DNA of 64,000 nt, taken from NCBI GenBank assembly GCA_963777665.1, contig CAVZRJ010000001.1, forward strand, positions 1,240,001 through 1,304,000. The letters are read 5' to 3'. The first letter of the stretch is position 1. Each line of letters opens with the position of its first letter. The notes below the pieces were generated by a model. It was given only the letters and a program-made list of their open reading frames with translations. It was not told where the DNA came from and ran no database searches. Below, one piece after another: positions 33,064 through 41,809 of this stretch. Position numbers and translations under genes: made by a program. The stretch is from Bog-756 sp963777665. Lineage in GTDB: Bacteria > Actinomycetota > Acidimicrobiia > Acidimicrobiales > RAAP-2.

Positions 33064-34245
33064 GTGGACAGCGTCGCACGCATCGTCGGTTCTGCCACGA
33101 CCCCCATGCAACGCCGCGATCTGAGCGCCGATGAGATGGCTCACACCGTCGTGGCCGGAGCCCTTGCCGATGCCGGGATCGCGCCCGCCGAGGTCGATCT
33201 GGTCGTCTTCGGCAACGCGACAGCCGGACGGCTGCTCGGCCAGGAGTGCATCCGGGGTCAGACCCTCCTGCTCGACGCCGGGCTGCGCAACGCGGGGATC
33301 ATCAACGTCGACAACTCCTGTGCGGGTGGGGCGTCCGCGCTCCATCTCGCCACGATGGCCACCCTTGGCGGAGCCGGGACCGTGCTCGCAGTCGGTGTCG
33401 AGAAGATGTGGACCGGCGACCGGGAGGCGACACTGGCCGGCATCGAGGACGGGGTACCGACCGCGGACCGGACGTACATGCACGAACGGTGGGAGAACCC
33501 CTCGGGCTCCGTGCTGATGGCCCTCAACGCGCGCTGGACCCTCGAGCACATGGAGGCCTGGGGAACGACCGTCGAGCAGGTGGCCGCTGCAGCCGTCAAG
33601 GCCCGGCGTCACGGGTCCCTCAATCCGCACGCCCAATTCCAGAGCGAGGTGACCCTCCGAGAGGTCCTCGACTCGGCCACCATCGTGGCGCCCCTCACCC
33701 GCCTCATGTGCTCGTCGTTCACCGACGGTGCAGCCGCGGTGGTCCTCTCCGCCCGGGGACGACCCGGTGCGCCGCGCATCCGGTCGAGCACCGTGCGTTC
33801 GGGGAACGGTGACCTCGACTACCACGACCGGCTGGCCGAGACGGCGACGGCCGCCTGGAACGCGGCCGGCGTCGACCCGGCCGACGTGGACGTGGTCGAG
33901 CTGCACGACGCCACCAGCGCCGAAGAGCTCTGCGCCCTCGAGTCACTCGGGCTCTTCAAGCCCGGGGACGCCGGACCCGCAACCGAAGCCGGCGAGACCA
34001 CACTCGGTGGTGGTGGGGTGACCGTCAACACCAGCGGCGGGCTGGTGAGCCGGGGCCATCCCCTCGGCGCGACCGGGATCGCCCAGGTGGTCGAGCTCAC
34101 CACGCAGCTGCGCGACCGGGCGGGCGCCCGCCAGGTGTCCGGGGCCCGATTGGCGATGGCAGCCAATACTGGTGGCATGATCGGTTCCCATGCAGGCACC
34201 ACTGATGCGGCGTTCATCGGGATCCACGTCCTCGAGGCGGACTGA
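33064..34245 (+). CDS. Thiolase-like protein (SCP-x / lipid-transfer-protein type)
   Basis: 393 aa thiolase-fold enzyme. The nucleophile Cys is in NVDNSCAGGASAL, and the His of the GHP motif is in SRGHPLGATGIAQVVEL. The second catalytic Cys of degradative thiolases is missing: the C-terminal motif reads AMAANTGGMIG. This is seen in SCP-x thiolases and in Ltp-type retro-aldolases or acyl-transfer proteins, so it may cleave or transfer an acyl-CoA rather than act as a classical thiolase. No DUF35 partner is next to it. GTG 33064 is seven bases after GATAGT. The KAS III gene begins four bases after its stop. Confidence 0.8.
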   Translation: MDSVARIVGSATTPMQRRDLSADEMAHTVVAGALADAGIAPAEVDLVVFGNATAGRLLGQECIRGQTLLLDAGLRNAGIINVDNSCAGGASALHLATMATLGGAGTVLAVGVEKMWTGDREATLAGIEDGVPTADRTYMHERWENPSGSVLMALNARWTLEHMEAWGTTVEQVAAAAVKARRHGSLNPHAQFQSEVTLREVLDSATIVAPLTRLMCSSFTDGAAAVVLSARGRPGAPRIRSSTVRSGNGDLDYHDRLAETATAAWNAAGVDPADVDVVELHDATSAEELCALESLGLFKPGDAGPATEAGETTLGGGGVTVNTSGGLVSRGHPLGATGIAQVVELTTQLRDRAGARQVSGARLAMAANTGGMIGSHAGTTDAAFIGIHVLEAD

Positions 34246-34248
34246 GCA

Positions 34249-35184
34249 GTGATCACCGGCCGAGGTGGCATCATCACCGGGCACGGCATCGCCGTCCCCG
34301 ACAAGGTGGTCACCAACGACGACCTCTCGGTGTCCCTGGACACCAGCGACGCGTGGATCCGCGAGCGCACCGGCATCCGCGAGCGCCGGATCGGCGGGAC
34401 GACCTCTCAGCTGGCCATCGATGCCGGACTCGCCGCGCTCGAGCGGGCGCACCGCCGTCCCGACGAGATCGACGCGGTGATCCTCGCCACCACCACCCCC
34501 GACCAGATCGTGCCCGGAACCTCGGCAACCGTGCAGGACGGCATCGGTGTGCCCGGCGGGGCCTTCGACGTCAACGCGGCCTGCTCCGGCTTCGTCTACG
34601 CCCTCACCGTCGCCCACGGCCTGCTGGCCATCGGCGCCGAGCGCCTGCTGGTCATCGGGTCGGAGACCCTCAGCCGGATCACCGACTGGGACGACCGGTC
34701 GGTGGCGGTCCTGGTGGGAGACGGGGCGGGCGCGGTCGTGCTCGAGGCCGTCGACGGGCCCGGCCAGCTGCTCTCCTGGAAGCTCGGGGCAGACGGGTCG
34801 CTGCGCCACCTGCTCAAGTGCGACCACGGCGGGTATCTCTACATGGACGGCAAGGAGATCTTCCGCAAGGCGGTGCGGGTCGTGGTGGAGTCCGCCGAGC
34901 AGGCCATCGCCGAGGCCGGCCTCACAGCCGACGACATCGACCTGGTCGTGCCCCACCAGGCGAACCTGCGGATCATCTCGGCTGCAAGCCAGCGCCTCGG
35001 CGTGCCGGAGGACAAGACCGTGATCATCATCGACCGCTACGGCAACACCTCCTCGGCCTCGATCCCGCTCGCGCTCGCAGAGGCACTCGACACTGGCCGG
35101 CTCAACAAGGGTGACCACGTCCTGCTGACCGGGTTCGGCGGAGGGATCACCTGGGCCAGTGCCGTGTTGCGCTGGGGCGGGTGA
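34249..35184 (+). CDS. fabH: 3-oxoacyl-ACP synthase III (KAS III / FabH-like)
   Basis: 311 aa. KAS III condenses an acyl-CoA with malonyl-ACP to start fatty-acid chains; homologues also make other beta-keto compounds. The triad is visible: Cys in VNAACSGFVYAL, His in VVPHQANLRI and Asn in RYGNTSSAS. DTSDAWIRERTGIRERRI is the usual N-terminal segment. Length is normal. It follows the thiolase-like gene by three bases and its stop overlaps the nucleotidyltransferase start (GTGA). No acpP or fabD is nearby, so a specialised role is possible, but housekeeping FabH cannot be excluded. Confidence 0.9.
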   Translation: MITGRGGIITGHGIAVPDKVVTNDDLSVSLDTSDAWIRERTGIRERRIGGTTSQLAIDAGLAALERAHRRPDEIDAVILATTTPDQIVPGTSATVQDGIGVPGGAFDVNAACSGFVYALTVAHGLLAIGAERLLVIGSETLSRITDWDDRSVAVLVGDGAGAVVLEAVDGPGQLLSWKLGADGSLRHLLKCDHGGYLYMDGKEIFRKAVRVVVESAEQAIAEAGLTADDIDLVVPHQANLRIISAASQRLGVPEDKTVIIIDRYGNTSSASIPLALAEALDTGRLNKGDHVLLTGFGGGITWASAVLRWGG

Positions 35185-36090
35185 CCCCGGGCATGGCCCC
35201 GCCGCTGGTGGTCCTCGCCGCGGGACTGGCCAAGCGGTACGGCGGCTGCAAGCCACTGGCCCCCATCGGACCGCGTGGAGAGGCCGTCATCGACCTCTTG
35301 GTGAGCGATGCCCTCGCGAGCGGCTTCGGTCGGATCGTCCTGGTGGTCCACCCCGAGACCGGCCCGGCCATCCGCTACCACGTCGAGCGGTGCTGGCCTG
35401 CCAGGGTGGAGGTCGGCTACGCCGAGCAGCGCCTCCCGCTCGGGACGGTACACGCGGTGCATGGCCGCGGAGCCGCTCCTCGACCATGACCGGGCCTTCG
35501 CGGTATGCAACGCCGACGACGTCTACGGCGAAGTGGCGATGGGGATCCTTTCGGCGCAGCTCACTTCGGGCGCTGCCGAGCACGCCCTGGTCGGGTACCG
35601 GCTCCGGGCCACCGTGGCGACCGGCGACCCGGTCACCCGCGGGGTCTGCACGGTCGGGCCCGACGGTCTCCTCGAGTCCCTGGTGGAGCGCCGGCAGGTG
35701 ACCCGTATCGGGGACGGGGCCGCGTTCGTCGCCGAGGACGGGCTCGAACCGAAGGACCTGTCCGGTGACGAGCCGACCTCGGTCAACCTCTGGGGGTTCC
35801 AGCCGTCCATCTGGGACGTCCTCCACGCGGCCATGGATGCCGCCGGACTCGACGAGGAGGTGCTCGACGCGCCCGTCGGCGCCGGAGGCGGGGAGCCCCG
35901 GCCAGAGGTGCTGCTGCCCGAAGTGGTGGCCTCCATGGTGACGGATCGTGCGGGACTGGCGGTGCGGGTGCGGCCCACCGACGCGACACTGATCGGCGTG
36001 ACCCATGCGGCGGACCTCCCAGTGGTGAGCGCCGAGCTCTCCCGACAGGTCGCCTGGGGGATCCGTCCGGCGACACTGTGGGGCGGCTGA
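35181..36090 (+). CDS. Nucleotidyltransferase (sugar-phosphate NTP transferase family), frameshifted
   Basis: NTP-transferase fold, about 302 aa after correction. The first frame (GTG 35181, overlapping the fabH stop) carries the nucleotide-binding loop LAAGLAKRYGGCKPLAPIG and ends in a stop after HGRGAAPRP. The second frame picks up at AAEPLLDHDRAFAVCNADDVYGE, which contains the metal-binding D of NADD, and runs to 36090. The join GTVHAV(H)AAEPLLD is natural if one G near 35463 is removed. Such enzymes activate a sugar-1-phosphate or a similar phosphate. Either an assembly indel or a recently inactivated gene; both halves are otherwise well kept. Confidence 0.75.
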
Positions 36091-36133
36091 GCACCCCATC
36101 CGGGCAGGCTCACCACAGCGAGGAGGCAGTACG

Positions 36134-36625
36134 GTGGACGCGATGCGGGGGTCCGTGGACAGGCTGTGGGAGTTCGCCCGGTCGCCGGAAGGGGTGAAGC
36201 TCCTCAAGTACACCTTGGTTTCGGCCATCTCGGCGCTGACCTCGATCGTGCTCCTGGCGTTCGTCTACGGCGTGCTCGGTCTGTGGACCGAGGTCCCGAG
36301 CGTGCTCGTCTCCGACATCCTCGCCGGTATCCCCGCCTACTTCCTCAACCGGCAATGGGTGTGGGGCAAGTCGGGCCGGTCGCACCTCTGGCGCGAGGTC
36401 ATCCCCTTCTTCGCGGTCTCGATCACCGGCATCGGGTTCGCCATCGTGACCGCATCGCTCGCCCGCAACTTCGCCAACGCCCACGACCTCCAGCATCTGG
36501 CCAGGACCGTGCTGGTGGTCGGGGCCAACATCGGGGCGTTCGGCCTCGTCTGGTTCGCCAAGTACCTCTTCCTCAACCGCCTCTTCCGCGAGATCGCCGA
36601 CGTCGAGGTCGGGGTCGAGGCCTGA
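36134..36625 (+). CDS. GtrA-family small membrane protein
   Basis: 163 aa with four transmembrane helices and the family pattern LLKYTLVSAISALTSIVLL ... AYFLNRQWVWG ... FAKYLFLNRLF. GtrA proteins are thought to help move or present polyprenyl-phosphate sugars for surface glycan modification. GTG 36134 has AGGAGG about eight bases upstream. An in-frame ATG at 36143 is preceded by TACGGT with seven bases between, so a shorter leaderless form is possible. It precedes the large GT-C-like gene, a usual pairing. Confidence 0.88.
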   Translation: MDAMRGSVDRLWEFARSPEGVKLLKYTLVSAISALTSIVLLAFVYGVLGLWTEVPSVLVSDILAGIPAYFLNRQWVWGKSGRSHLWREVIPFFAVSITGIGFAIVTASLARNFANAHDLQHLARTVLVVGANIGAFGLVWFAKYLFLNRLFREIADVEVGVEA

Positions 36626-36694
36626 CCGCGGCGCCTGTCGACACCCACCCGGCCCGGGGCGAATCGGCAGGCTCGACCCACTAGGATGCCTCGA

Positions 36695-36727
36695 ATGTCA
36701 CAGGAGGGGCTGTGTCGCAAGGGGTGA
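36695..36727 (+). other. Possible leaderless 10-codon upstream ORF overlapping the next gene's start
   Basis: TAGGAT (36682-36687), seven bases, then ATG 36695, encoding MSQEGLCRKG and stopping at 36727. It overlaps the GTG start (36712) of the next gene in another frame and contains that gene's AGGAGG. If transcribed from this box, ribosomes would begin on the small ORF before the main gene. Confidence 0.35.
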
Positions 36728-38859
36728 CAGAGGAACGCCCGATCGGGGTCGATTCGGCGTCCGGGGACGTCGGGCCTGCCGACCCACCGCGGACGGACCC
36801 TGCAGCGCAGACGAGCTCGTCCGACCCCGGGGGGGACCGGCGGCGGTTCGTCGTGATCGCGGTCCTCGCCTCGATCGTTGCCGCGGTCCCCTACGTCTGG
36901 TTCCTCACCAGCGACTGGACCGGGCACTTCCTGCCGCTGCGGGGCATCCAGTTCTTCTCGGACTTCTACGACCTGCAGGCCCAGTCGATGATGCACGGCC
37001 ATCTCTGGGTCACCACGGGCAGCCTCGGCATCGAGGGCTTCCTGCACAACGGGCACACCTACACGTACTTCGGGCTCCTGCTCTCGATCCTGCGCATGCC
37101 CTTCCTGTTCGTCGACCCCGGGCTCAAGGGGCGGCTGACCGTGCCGTCGATGATGGCCGCGTGGGCGCTCACCGCGCTGGTGACCTCCCTGCTCATCTGG
37201 CGGGTCCGGGTGCTGCTCCGGGGATCCGCCGCGCTGGGCCGGGGCGAGCTCGCCTCGCTCGGCCTGCTGGTCGCCGCGGTCCAGGGCGGGTCGGTCTTCC
37301 TGCTGCTCGGGGCCGCTCCTTGGGTCTACAACGAAGATCTCGCCTGGTCGATCCCGGTCACGGTCGCCACCCTGTTCGTGTTCATCGGCATCCTCGACCG
37401 CCCGTCCGGATGGAGGGTGCTGGCAGCGGGCGTCCTGGTCCTGGCCGGGGTCCTCAGTCGACCGTCACCGGCGCTTGCCTGCGTCGTGGGCGCCCTGCTC
37501 ATCGCCGCCTGGTTCGGTCTCGGGCGGGCCGGCGCGGAGCAACGCCGCTGGGCCGTGCCGATGGTGCTGGTGGGCGTGATCCCCGAGCTGGTCACCGTCG
37601 TCATCAACTACCTCAAATTCGGCACGCTGATCAACGGGCTTCCCCTGGCTCAGCAGGTGTGGACCCAGGACAACGCGCACCGGCGGGCATTCCTGGCGGC
37701 CACCGCGGGCAAGGGGTACAGCTTCCACTTCATCCCTACGACGATCTGGGCGTACCTGCAGCCGTTCGGGCTCCGGGCGGAGCCGACCTTCCCCTGGCTG
37801 ACCCTGCCGATCCGACCACCCCATGTCTACGGCGGGTTCACCGTCGACATCATCTACCCGACCGGCAGCGTGCCCGCCACGATGCCGCTCCTGTTCCTGC
37901 TGGCCTGCGTGGGGATCGTGGTCGCCGTCCGCGGACGGCCGGGACGCGGCGCACAGCTCATGCGGATCCCGCTGCTCGTGGCGATCGGCGCCACCCTGGT
38001 GGACTTCCTGCTGGGGTACATCGCGCCGCGCTACCTGGCCGACTTCATGCCGTTCCTGATCCTCGGGTCGGCGATCGGGATGATCGAGCTCTGGCGCCAT
38101 CTCACGAACCGGAGCAATAGGGCCAGGTACACGGCCGTCGCGGCCGTCGCGGTGCTGGCCGCGTTCGGCTTCTTCGTCAACGCGGGGATCGCCTCGTCTC
38201 CGGTGGCCGAGTGGTCCACGACCCAGACGGTCAACTACCTGCGCATGATCCAATCAGCGAGCAACACGACCGATCACTCGCTGGTCGACCAGGTCGCGCG
38301 CGGATCCACGCTCCCCTACTGGGCGCCGCAGAACCAGGTGTTCGTGGTCGGGAAGTGTGCCGGCGTCTACCTCTCGACCGGCCTCAACTACTCGACCGTC
38401 CCGACCTCCCAGGCCGAGCACAGCACCTGGCTCCCGGTCGAACGCGGGCCGGGCGTGGCCCACGTCTTCGATGTGAGCTACCACGGTCAGCTGAGCGGGC
38501 TGGGAGCGGCGACCACCCTGCTCACCGTCGGCCAGGACCGGATCCAGGTCGAGCCGGTCGGGGGAACCGAGGTCCGGTTCGTCCTCGACGACCCCCGGTT
38601 CGTGACCCACGGGCAGCCGACCGGTGTCGGCCCGAACCAGGCGCAGACCCTCACGGTGGTGACCGACCCCTACCTGCATCTCCTCGACATCACACTCGGC
38701 AACGGCGCGTTCGTGCTCAAGGGTGTCCTCGACTACCCAGGAGCCCCGCCCGTGGTCGCCCCCGGGGCGTCGGGCTCGAGCACGCCGGTATCGGTGACCG
38801 AGGCGGCGACCCCGGCGCCCGACCTCTCGCTCTGCCACAGCCTCATCCGGTCCCCCTGA
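36712..38859 (+). CDS. Large GT-C-like membrane protein with extracytoplasmic C-terminal domain
   Basis: 715 aa. A hydrophilic 45-residue N-terminus, about 11-12 helices to about residue 490, then about 220 residues outside the membrane ending in a Pro/Ser/Thr-rich tail. The first external loop has IQFFSDFYDLQAQSMMHGHL, and AAPWVYNEDLAW follows later; the DFYDLQAQ.. pattern and topology fit GT-C glycosyltransferase-like proteins. The Cys in VVGKCAGVY and the terminal LSLCHSL may form a disulfide. GTG 36712 is preceded by AGGAGG. It follows gtrA by 86 bases, and may add a sugar delivered with GtrA's help (inference). Confidence 0.72.
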   Translation: MSQGVTEERPIGVDSASGDVGPADPPRTDPAAQTSSSDPGGDRRRFVVIAVLASIVAAVPYVWFLTSDWTGHFLPLRGIQFFSDFYDLQAQSMMHGHLWVTTGSLGIEGFLHNGHTYTYFGLLLSILRMPFLFVDPGLKGRLTVPSMMAAWALTALVTSLLIWRVRVLLRGSAALGRGELASLGLLVAAVQGGSVFLLLGAAPWVYNEDLAWSIPVTVATLFVFIGILDRPSGWRVLAAGVLVLAGVLSRPSPALACVVGALLIAAWFGLGRAGAEQRRWAVPMVLVGVIPELVTVVINYLKFGTLINGLPLAQQVWTQDNAHRRAFLAATAGKGYSFHFIPTTIWAYLQPFGLRAEPTFPWLTLPIRPPHVYGGFTVDIIYPTGSVPATMPLLFLLACVGIVVAVRGRPGRGAQLMRIPLLVAIGATLVDFLLGYIAPRYLADFMPFLILGSAIGMIELWRHLTNRSNRARYTAVAAVAVLAAFGFFVNAGIASSPVAEWSTTQTVNYLRMIQSASNTTDHSLVDQVARGSTLPYWAPQNQVFVVGKCAGVYLSTGLNYSTVPTSQAEHSTWLPVERGPGVAHVFDVSYHGQLSGLGAATTLLTVGQDRIQVEPVGGTEVRFVLDDPRFVTHGQPTGVGPNQAQTLTVVTDPYLHLLDITLGNGAFVLKGVLDYPGAPPVVAPGASGSSTPVSVTEAATPAPDLSLCHSLIRSP

Positions 38860-38926
38860 CCCGATCGCCTGCGGGGGCGCGCTCTCGATCGTGGCGGTCG
38901 CTACTTCGCGGTTGCCGGATCGGTCA

Positions 38927-39325
38927 ATGGGCCGCGATCATTGGCCGGTGCTTGGTGAGCGGTCCCTGACGGCCTTCATTCCAGTGAGAGACCTCAGGGA
39001 GGCACAGTCCTTCTATGGCGAGGTACTCGGCCTCCGAGTCACAGGGGAGAGTCCATACGCCGTCGTGCTCGACGCGGGGGGAACAATGCTGCGCCTCGCT
39101 CAGGTGGAAGATCTTCAACCCCAGCCGTTCACGATTGCTGGCTGGACGGTGCCCGACATCGAACAATCCATCGACACGTAGGTGGACCGAGGAATCGCCT
39201 TCATCAGGTACGAGGGCATGGACCAGGATGCGAACGGAATCTGGTCGACGCCTGGTGGAGATCGAGTTGCCTGGTTCAAGGACCCCGATGGCAACACCCT
39301 CTCGCTCACCTGTTTCGCCGGGTAA
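38927..39325 (+). pseudogene. VOC/glyoxalase-fold protein interrupted by an in-frame TAG
   Basis: A vicinal-oxygen-chelate domain of about 132 codons. The first half is intact: SLTAFIPVRDLREAQSFYGE, then DIEQSIDT, after which TAG stands at 39179-39181 where family members have a hydrophobic residue (one base change from TTG). The second half continues in the same frame: VDRGIAFIRYEGM, GIWSTPGGDRVAWFKDPDG and NTLSLTCFAG, ending in TAA. No frame change, so a nonsense mutation, an error, or less likely readthrough. GTG directly after the TAG could restart translation. The region is clearly less GC-rich than its neighbours. Exact start (38927 or 38948) uncertain. Confidence 0.75.
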
Positions 39326-39437
39326 GGAGCAAAGTCGAGCGCAACCTCGATCGCCGGATGATACCGCGCTCATCGGATGCCGTCGTTCGACACGCAAGCC
39401 ACGGGCAACCTGCGTCATCAGTTGCCGGTCAGGGCCT

Positions 39438-40751
39438 CTAGTCCGCCTCGACCGCCGGGGCGATTACCGGTCGGCCGTTCCACTCGCCGAGCTCGGTGGG
39501 ACGCAGGTCGACGACCGGTTCGGGGAGGACTTCGACCGGGGGGTCCCCCATTGCCGGGAGTGGTCGCCGTCTCAGCGGATGGCGGACCACATCGGGGAGC
39601 CCGGCCCACTCGAGCCGCTTGAGGCTCAGGGCGCGCTTCTCGACCAACCACCAGCTCCCGGCCGCGAGCAGCCCGGTCACCGCTACCACGCTGGTCAGGT
39701 AGAAGGGGAACCCGAAGTGTTGCGCGCCCCAGAGCACCAGCAGCTGGGAAACCGGGTATCCGTAGATGTAGGTCCCATAGGAGTAGTCGTTTCGGGCACC
39801 CACCCGCTGGAACGGGAGATGGATACCCAGCCAGAGCATCGGGTACGCGATGAGCGGCGCGAGCAGGCTCGAATCGGTGAAGGCGTACATCGGGTCCCTA
39901 GCGTTGTGGGGCCCGCCGTTGGGCAGGAACAGACCGGCGACGAACAACACGGAGGTGGCAAGGGCGAGCCAGCCCGAGTCGGGCACCTTGTCCCGATAGA
40001 GGTAGAGGACTGAGCCGACCAGGAAGATGGTGGTGAACCGGACGATGTTGAGAATGAGCTCCTCGTGGAATCCGTTGAACGGACGGTTGAGCGGGTGTGA
40101 GAGTGTAATAAAGAAGGTTGCGGCCACCAGGGAGGCGACGCCGACCAGGGTGACGAGTCGATGACGGAGGAAGCCGGCGGCGGCGAGCCCGACCAGTAGC
40201 AGGTAGCAGAGGAACTCGAAGAAGAGCGTCCAGGTCGATCCGTTCCAGGCCGCGGAATAGGGCACGTGGTAGGGCGTCCCACTGACCTTGTACTGCACGA
40301 GGAAGCTGTTCGGAAGCAACCAGTTCCGGTAGAGGTACGAGAGCGGGCCGTTCGATGCGGTGAAGTAGCAGGAGAGCCCGCAATGGGGCAGCGGATCGGT
40401 CAGGACGTTCAGGACGCCGAAGACGAGGGCGGTGAGGATCAGGCAGACCCAGAAACCCGGGAAGATGCGCAGGAACCGCTGCCAGAGGTAGCGCCAGGCT
40501 CCATTCCTTGTCGCGCTGCCCACGATCAGGAACCCGCTGATTCCGAAGAAGCCGTAGACCGCGAGGGTCCCGATGCTGTTGCCGTTGAGGGTCCAGAGTG
40601 AGCCGAACCCTCCGAGGCCGTACGCGTGGTCGTAGACCACCAGCAGCGCGAGGACCAGCCGGATGAAGTTGAGGCTGTTGTGCCGACCGGAGAACCCGTC
40701 CCCGATCGTCCGCCACCGGGCCGTGGTGCCGGCTGTCACGACATCGGTCAT
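39438..40751 (-). CDS. Acyltransferase-3 family membrane protein
   Basis: 437 aa, about 10 helices. R-x10-H is present as FIRLVLALLVVYDHAYG, followed by VYGFFGISGFLIVGSATR and the loop WTLFFEFLCYLLLVG, in the place of the SxEEQFYL segment. There is no SGNH domain; the C-terminus is a roughly 50-residue Arg/Pro/Val-rich cytoplasmic tail. It belongs to a different branch from the four other acyltransferases in the window (closer to sugar O-acetyltransferases). Probably O-acetylates a surface sugar. It follows the 2OG-oxygenase gene on the same strand by 75 bases. Confidence 0.85.
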   Translation of the reverse strand: MTDVVTAGTTARWRTIGDGFSGRHNSLNFIRLVLALLVVYDHAYGLGGFGSLWTLNGNSIGTLAVYGFFGISGFLIVGSATRNGAWRYLWQRFLRIFPGFWVCLILTALVFGVLNVLTDPLPHCGLSCYFTASNGPLSYLYRNWLLPNSFLVQYKVSGTPYHVPYSAAWNGSTWTLFFEFLCYLLLVGLAAAGFLRHRLVTLVGVASLVAATFFITLSHPLNRPFNGFHEELILNIVRFTTIFLVGSVLYLYRDKVPDSGWLALATSVLFVAGLFLPNGGPHNARDPMYAFTDSSLLAPLIAYPMLWLGIHLPFQRVGARNDYSYGTYIYGYPVSQLLVLWGAQHFGFPFYLTSVVAVTGLLAAGSWWLVEKRALSLKRLEWAGLPDVVRHPLRRRPLPAMGDPPVEVLPEPVVDLRPTELGEWNGRPVIAPAVEAD

Positions 40752-40826
40752 CGTGCTGCCCCGTCGAGTCCATTTCCAGCGGAACGGCTGCCCGGGCCGT
40801 CGGCGACCCAGGTCCCGCTCTTCCGG

Positions 40827-41702
40827 CTAGGACCCCGGCTTCTTGCCACGAAGCCGCTCGAGCCTGGCCAGCAGGTTGCTCGCCACAGTGTCGGAGATGC
40901 CCAGCCGGCGCTTGACCCGGTCGTAGAGTCGCAGCACCTGCTTGTCCGCGTAGATGAGCAGGGAGCGCGGTCCGTCGCCGGGACGTGCCCGGTACTCGGT
41001 CGAGCGCACCATCGGGTCGTCCTCGTGGGTGAAGTAGTAAAGGGCGAGTGACCGGCGGGCGGTGCCCGGCGGGCACTGCATTGGTTCCGGGTGCCCGTGG
41101 AAGGAGTCGGCATTGGTGGTGAACACCACGACACGGTTGGCCAACGGTGCCACCGAGACCTCACAGTGTGTCATCTTGGTGTCCCACAGCTCGAGGTCCC
41201 CGCCGTACTCGGGCTTCCAGTCCTCGTTGAGGTACAGCAGGAGATTGACCCGGCGCCGCCAGTCACGGTGCTGGGGGTGCACGGTGAAGTCCGCATGCAT
41301 GTTGAGGTAGCCGCCGGTGGTCGACTGATGGAGCCCGCCACCTTCCAGGCTCGGGTCGGCGAACAGACCCTCGATGCCGGTGAGCTCCTCGAGGAACCGC
41401 ACGAACCTCGGGGAGTTGAGCTCTTCGAGGATCGACTGAAGGGTCGGTCCCCACGTCGTCGGATCGGTCTGACCGAACTTGCGCTCGTTCACGTGGAGGT
41501 AGGAGATCCACTGCCCGCCGTCGAGGGTGGGGAACTCGTCGATCGCCGCAGTGACCGCCCGACGGTCGAGGAACTCCTCGAACACGATATGCGGGAACGG
41601 GGATGCAGCACGGTACCGGGGCGCGAGCTCGCCGACCTCACCCTCCCATTTCGTGAGATCCAGGATCTCGAACTTCTCTGCTTCTTGTGCTTCTGGGTGC
41701 AT
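40827..41702 (-). CDS. 2-oxoglutarate/Fe(II)-dependent oxygenase (prolyl-4-hydroxylase-like)
   Basis: 291 aa, cytoplasmic double-stranded beta-helix enzyme. The metal-binding HxD is in LNMHADF and the distal His in SFHGHPEPM; RRSLALYYFT supplies the 2-oxoglutarate-binding Arg. VNLLLYLNEDWKPEYGGDLEL is a characteristic core strand pair. Such proteins are frequent in polysaccharide clusters, where they may hydroxylate a sugar, lipid or protein. ATG 41702 follows the SD-like CGAGG. It lies between the GT2-methyltransferase and acyltransferase genes on the same strand. Confidence 0.88.
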   Translation of the reverse strand: MHPEAQEAEKFEILDLTKWEGEVGELAPRYRAASPFPHIVFEEFLDRRAVTAAIDEFPTLDGGQWISYLHVNERKFGQTDPTTWGPTLQSILEELNSPRFVRFLEELTGIEGLFADPSLEGGGLHQSTTGGYLNMHADFTVHPQHRDWRRRVNLLLYLNEDWKPEYGGDLELWDTKMTHCEVSVAPLANRVVVFTTNADSFHGHPEPMQCPPGTARRSLALYYFTHEDDPMVRSTEYRARPGDGPRSLLIYADKQVLRLYDRVKRRLGISDTVASNLLARLERLRGKKPGS

Positions 41703-41738
41703 CTCGCTGGACCTCGGATCAGTGGGCCGTACGGGCGA

Positions 41739-41753
41739 CCGGGACGCTCCCGG
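41739..41753. terminator. Hairpin upstream of the 2OG-oxygenase gene
   Basis: CCGGGA, loop CGC, TCCCGG: six perfect GC-rich pairs in the 107-base gap between two minus-strand genes. No T-run follows on either strand, so a terminator or leader structure is only a possibility. Confidence 0.3.
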
Positions 41754-41809
41754 GCAGGTGGCACGCCGTGGTGCGTTCGGGCCGGCATCCGGGCCCGGCG
41801 GTCACCCGG

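Noticed and set aside
35440..35480. Programmed ribosomal frameshifting in the nucleotidyltransferase
   Set aside because: No slippery heptamer, no downstream pseudoknot apparent, and the same kind of one-base shift occurs in four unrelated genes of the window; error or mutation is simpler.
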